Origin: DATJAJ01 sp035622335
GTDB lineage: Archaea > Thermoproteota > Nitrososphaeria > Nitrososphaerales > Gagatemarchaeaceae
DNA length: 64,000 nucleotides
Direction of reading: 5' to 3'
NCBI GenBank assembly: GCA_035622335.1
Contig: DASPVO010000004.1
Location: 27,345-91,344 of the forward strand
Shown here: in pieces, positions 63,981 to 64,000 of the stretch
How positions within the stretch are numbered: position 1 is the stretch's first letter
Layout: each line of letters opens with the position of its first letter
Program-made: the position numbers and the translations under genes
Notes under the pieces: model-generated
Databases searched by the model: none
The model's input: the letters and a program-made list of their open reading frames with translations, nothing else
What the model was told of the DNA's origin: nothing

Positions 63981-64000
63981 GGAGTCGAGACGGGGGGAGC

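Noticed and set aside
1..64000. CRISPR arrays, insertion sequences, integrases or prophage genes
   Set aside because: No regularly spaced repeats, transposase motifs, terminal inverted repeats with target duplications or phage structural genes were seen.

Overview
The window looks like a chromosomal segment of a TACK archaeon, most plausibly a Nitrososphaeria (Thaumarchaeota)-like lineage. The evidence is an A-type ATP synthase, transcription factor TFE, NAC, an ESCRT-III/CdvB cell-division protein, Mre11-Rad50 with NreA, Dpo4, aTrm56, TiaS, Tsr3, an archaeal RNase P RNA and an initiator tRNA interrupted by two bulge-helix-bulge introns. Many genes have a TATA box about 25-30 nt before a GTG, TTG or ATG, which implies leaderless mRNAs. 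The sequence is moderately GC-rich by eye; composition was not computed. Several enzymes (indoleamine 2,3-dioxygenase, gamma-glutamyltransferase, a glutamine-synthetase-like ligase, N-methyl amino acid oxidase) suggest a heterotroph that uses amines and amino acids. Lineage is inference.

Layout. 1-6.4 kb: A-ATPase genes (start of A; E, F, H), NAC and a PUA protein on the minus strand, with a CDGSH iron-sulfur gene inserted between E and A; then a plus-strand operon hflX-trm56-tfe-HD joined by 4-nt NTGA overlaps, a 39-residue Cys-rich ORF and the two-intron initiator tRNA. 6.4-12.1 kb: two divergent cystathionine gamma-synthase/lyase paralogues, TiaS, a lone Lrp-type RAM domain, a LAGLIDADG homing-endonuclease-like gene, Tsr3 and rnpB. 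12-20 kb: QueE/QueC (archaeosine), Mre11-Rad50, NreA, AlaX, two small membrane methyltransferases. 20-31 kb: mixed genes including an ECF S-component with a DUF4430 surface protein, indoleamine 2,3-dioxygenase, HIT, CdvB, a second ECF-like membrane protein and a signal-less BtuF-like protein. 31-41 kb: SpoIIM-like and other membrane proteins, a flavin amine oxidase, AlkA, Dpo4, DUF72, and an SPFH/zinc-ribbon locus. 41-50 kb: many small genes (FKBP, zinc ribbons, HtrA-like protease, amidohydrolase, GNAT, a lone MIT-like protein, MsrB, membrane-anchored ferredoxin, YgjP-like peptidase, phosphoesterase). 50.5-58 kb: a compact cluster of PuuE-like deacetylase, APC permease, gamma-glutamyltransferase, amidohydrolase, glutamine-synthetase-like ligase and cyclase. 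58-64 kb: HAD phosphatase, rhomboid-like protein, CBS plus zinc-finger fusion, O-methyltransferase, a frameshifted flavoprotein disulfide reductase, a second HflX and cytidine deaminase.

How it fits together. Translation and RNA maturation dominate the left third. A DNA-repair group (Mre11-Rad50, NreA; AlkA and Dpo4 further on) sits in the middle. The best candidate for an undescribed system is the 50.5-58 kb gamma-glutamylation cluster: import by the permease, gamma-glutamyl activation by the ligase, processing by the amidohydrolase and cyclase, and removal of glutamate by the signal-less transferase. Indoleamine 2,3-dioxygenase, the covalent-FAD oxidase and the KynB-like cyclase are spread more widely and may belong to aromatic amino acid catabolism. 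The only non-coding stretch longer than 300 bases holds rnpB (11718-12089). The shorter gaps at 24816-25071 and 27980-28262 hold, respectively, a hairpin plus promoter and nothing recognisable beyond promoter-like AT-rich runs.
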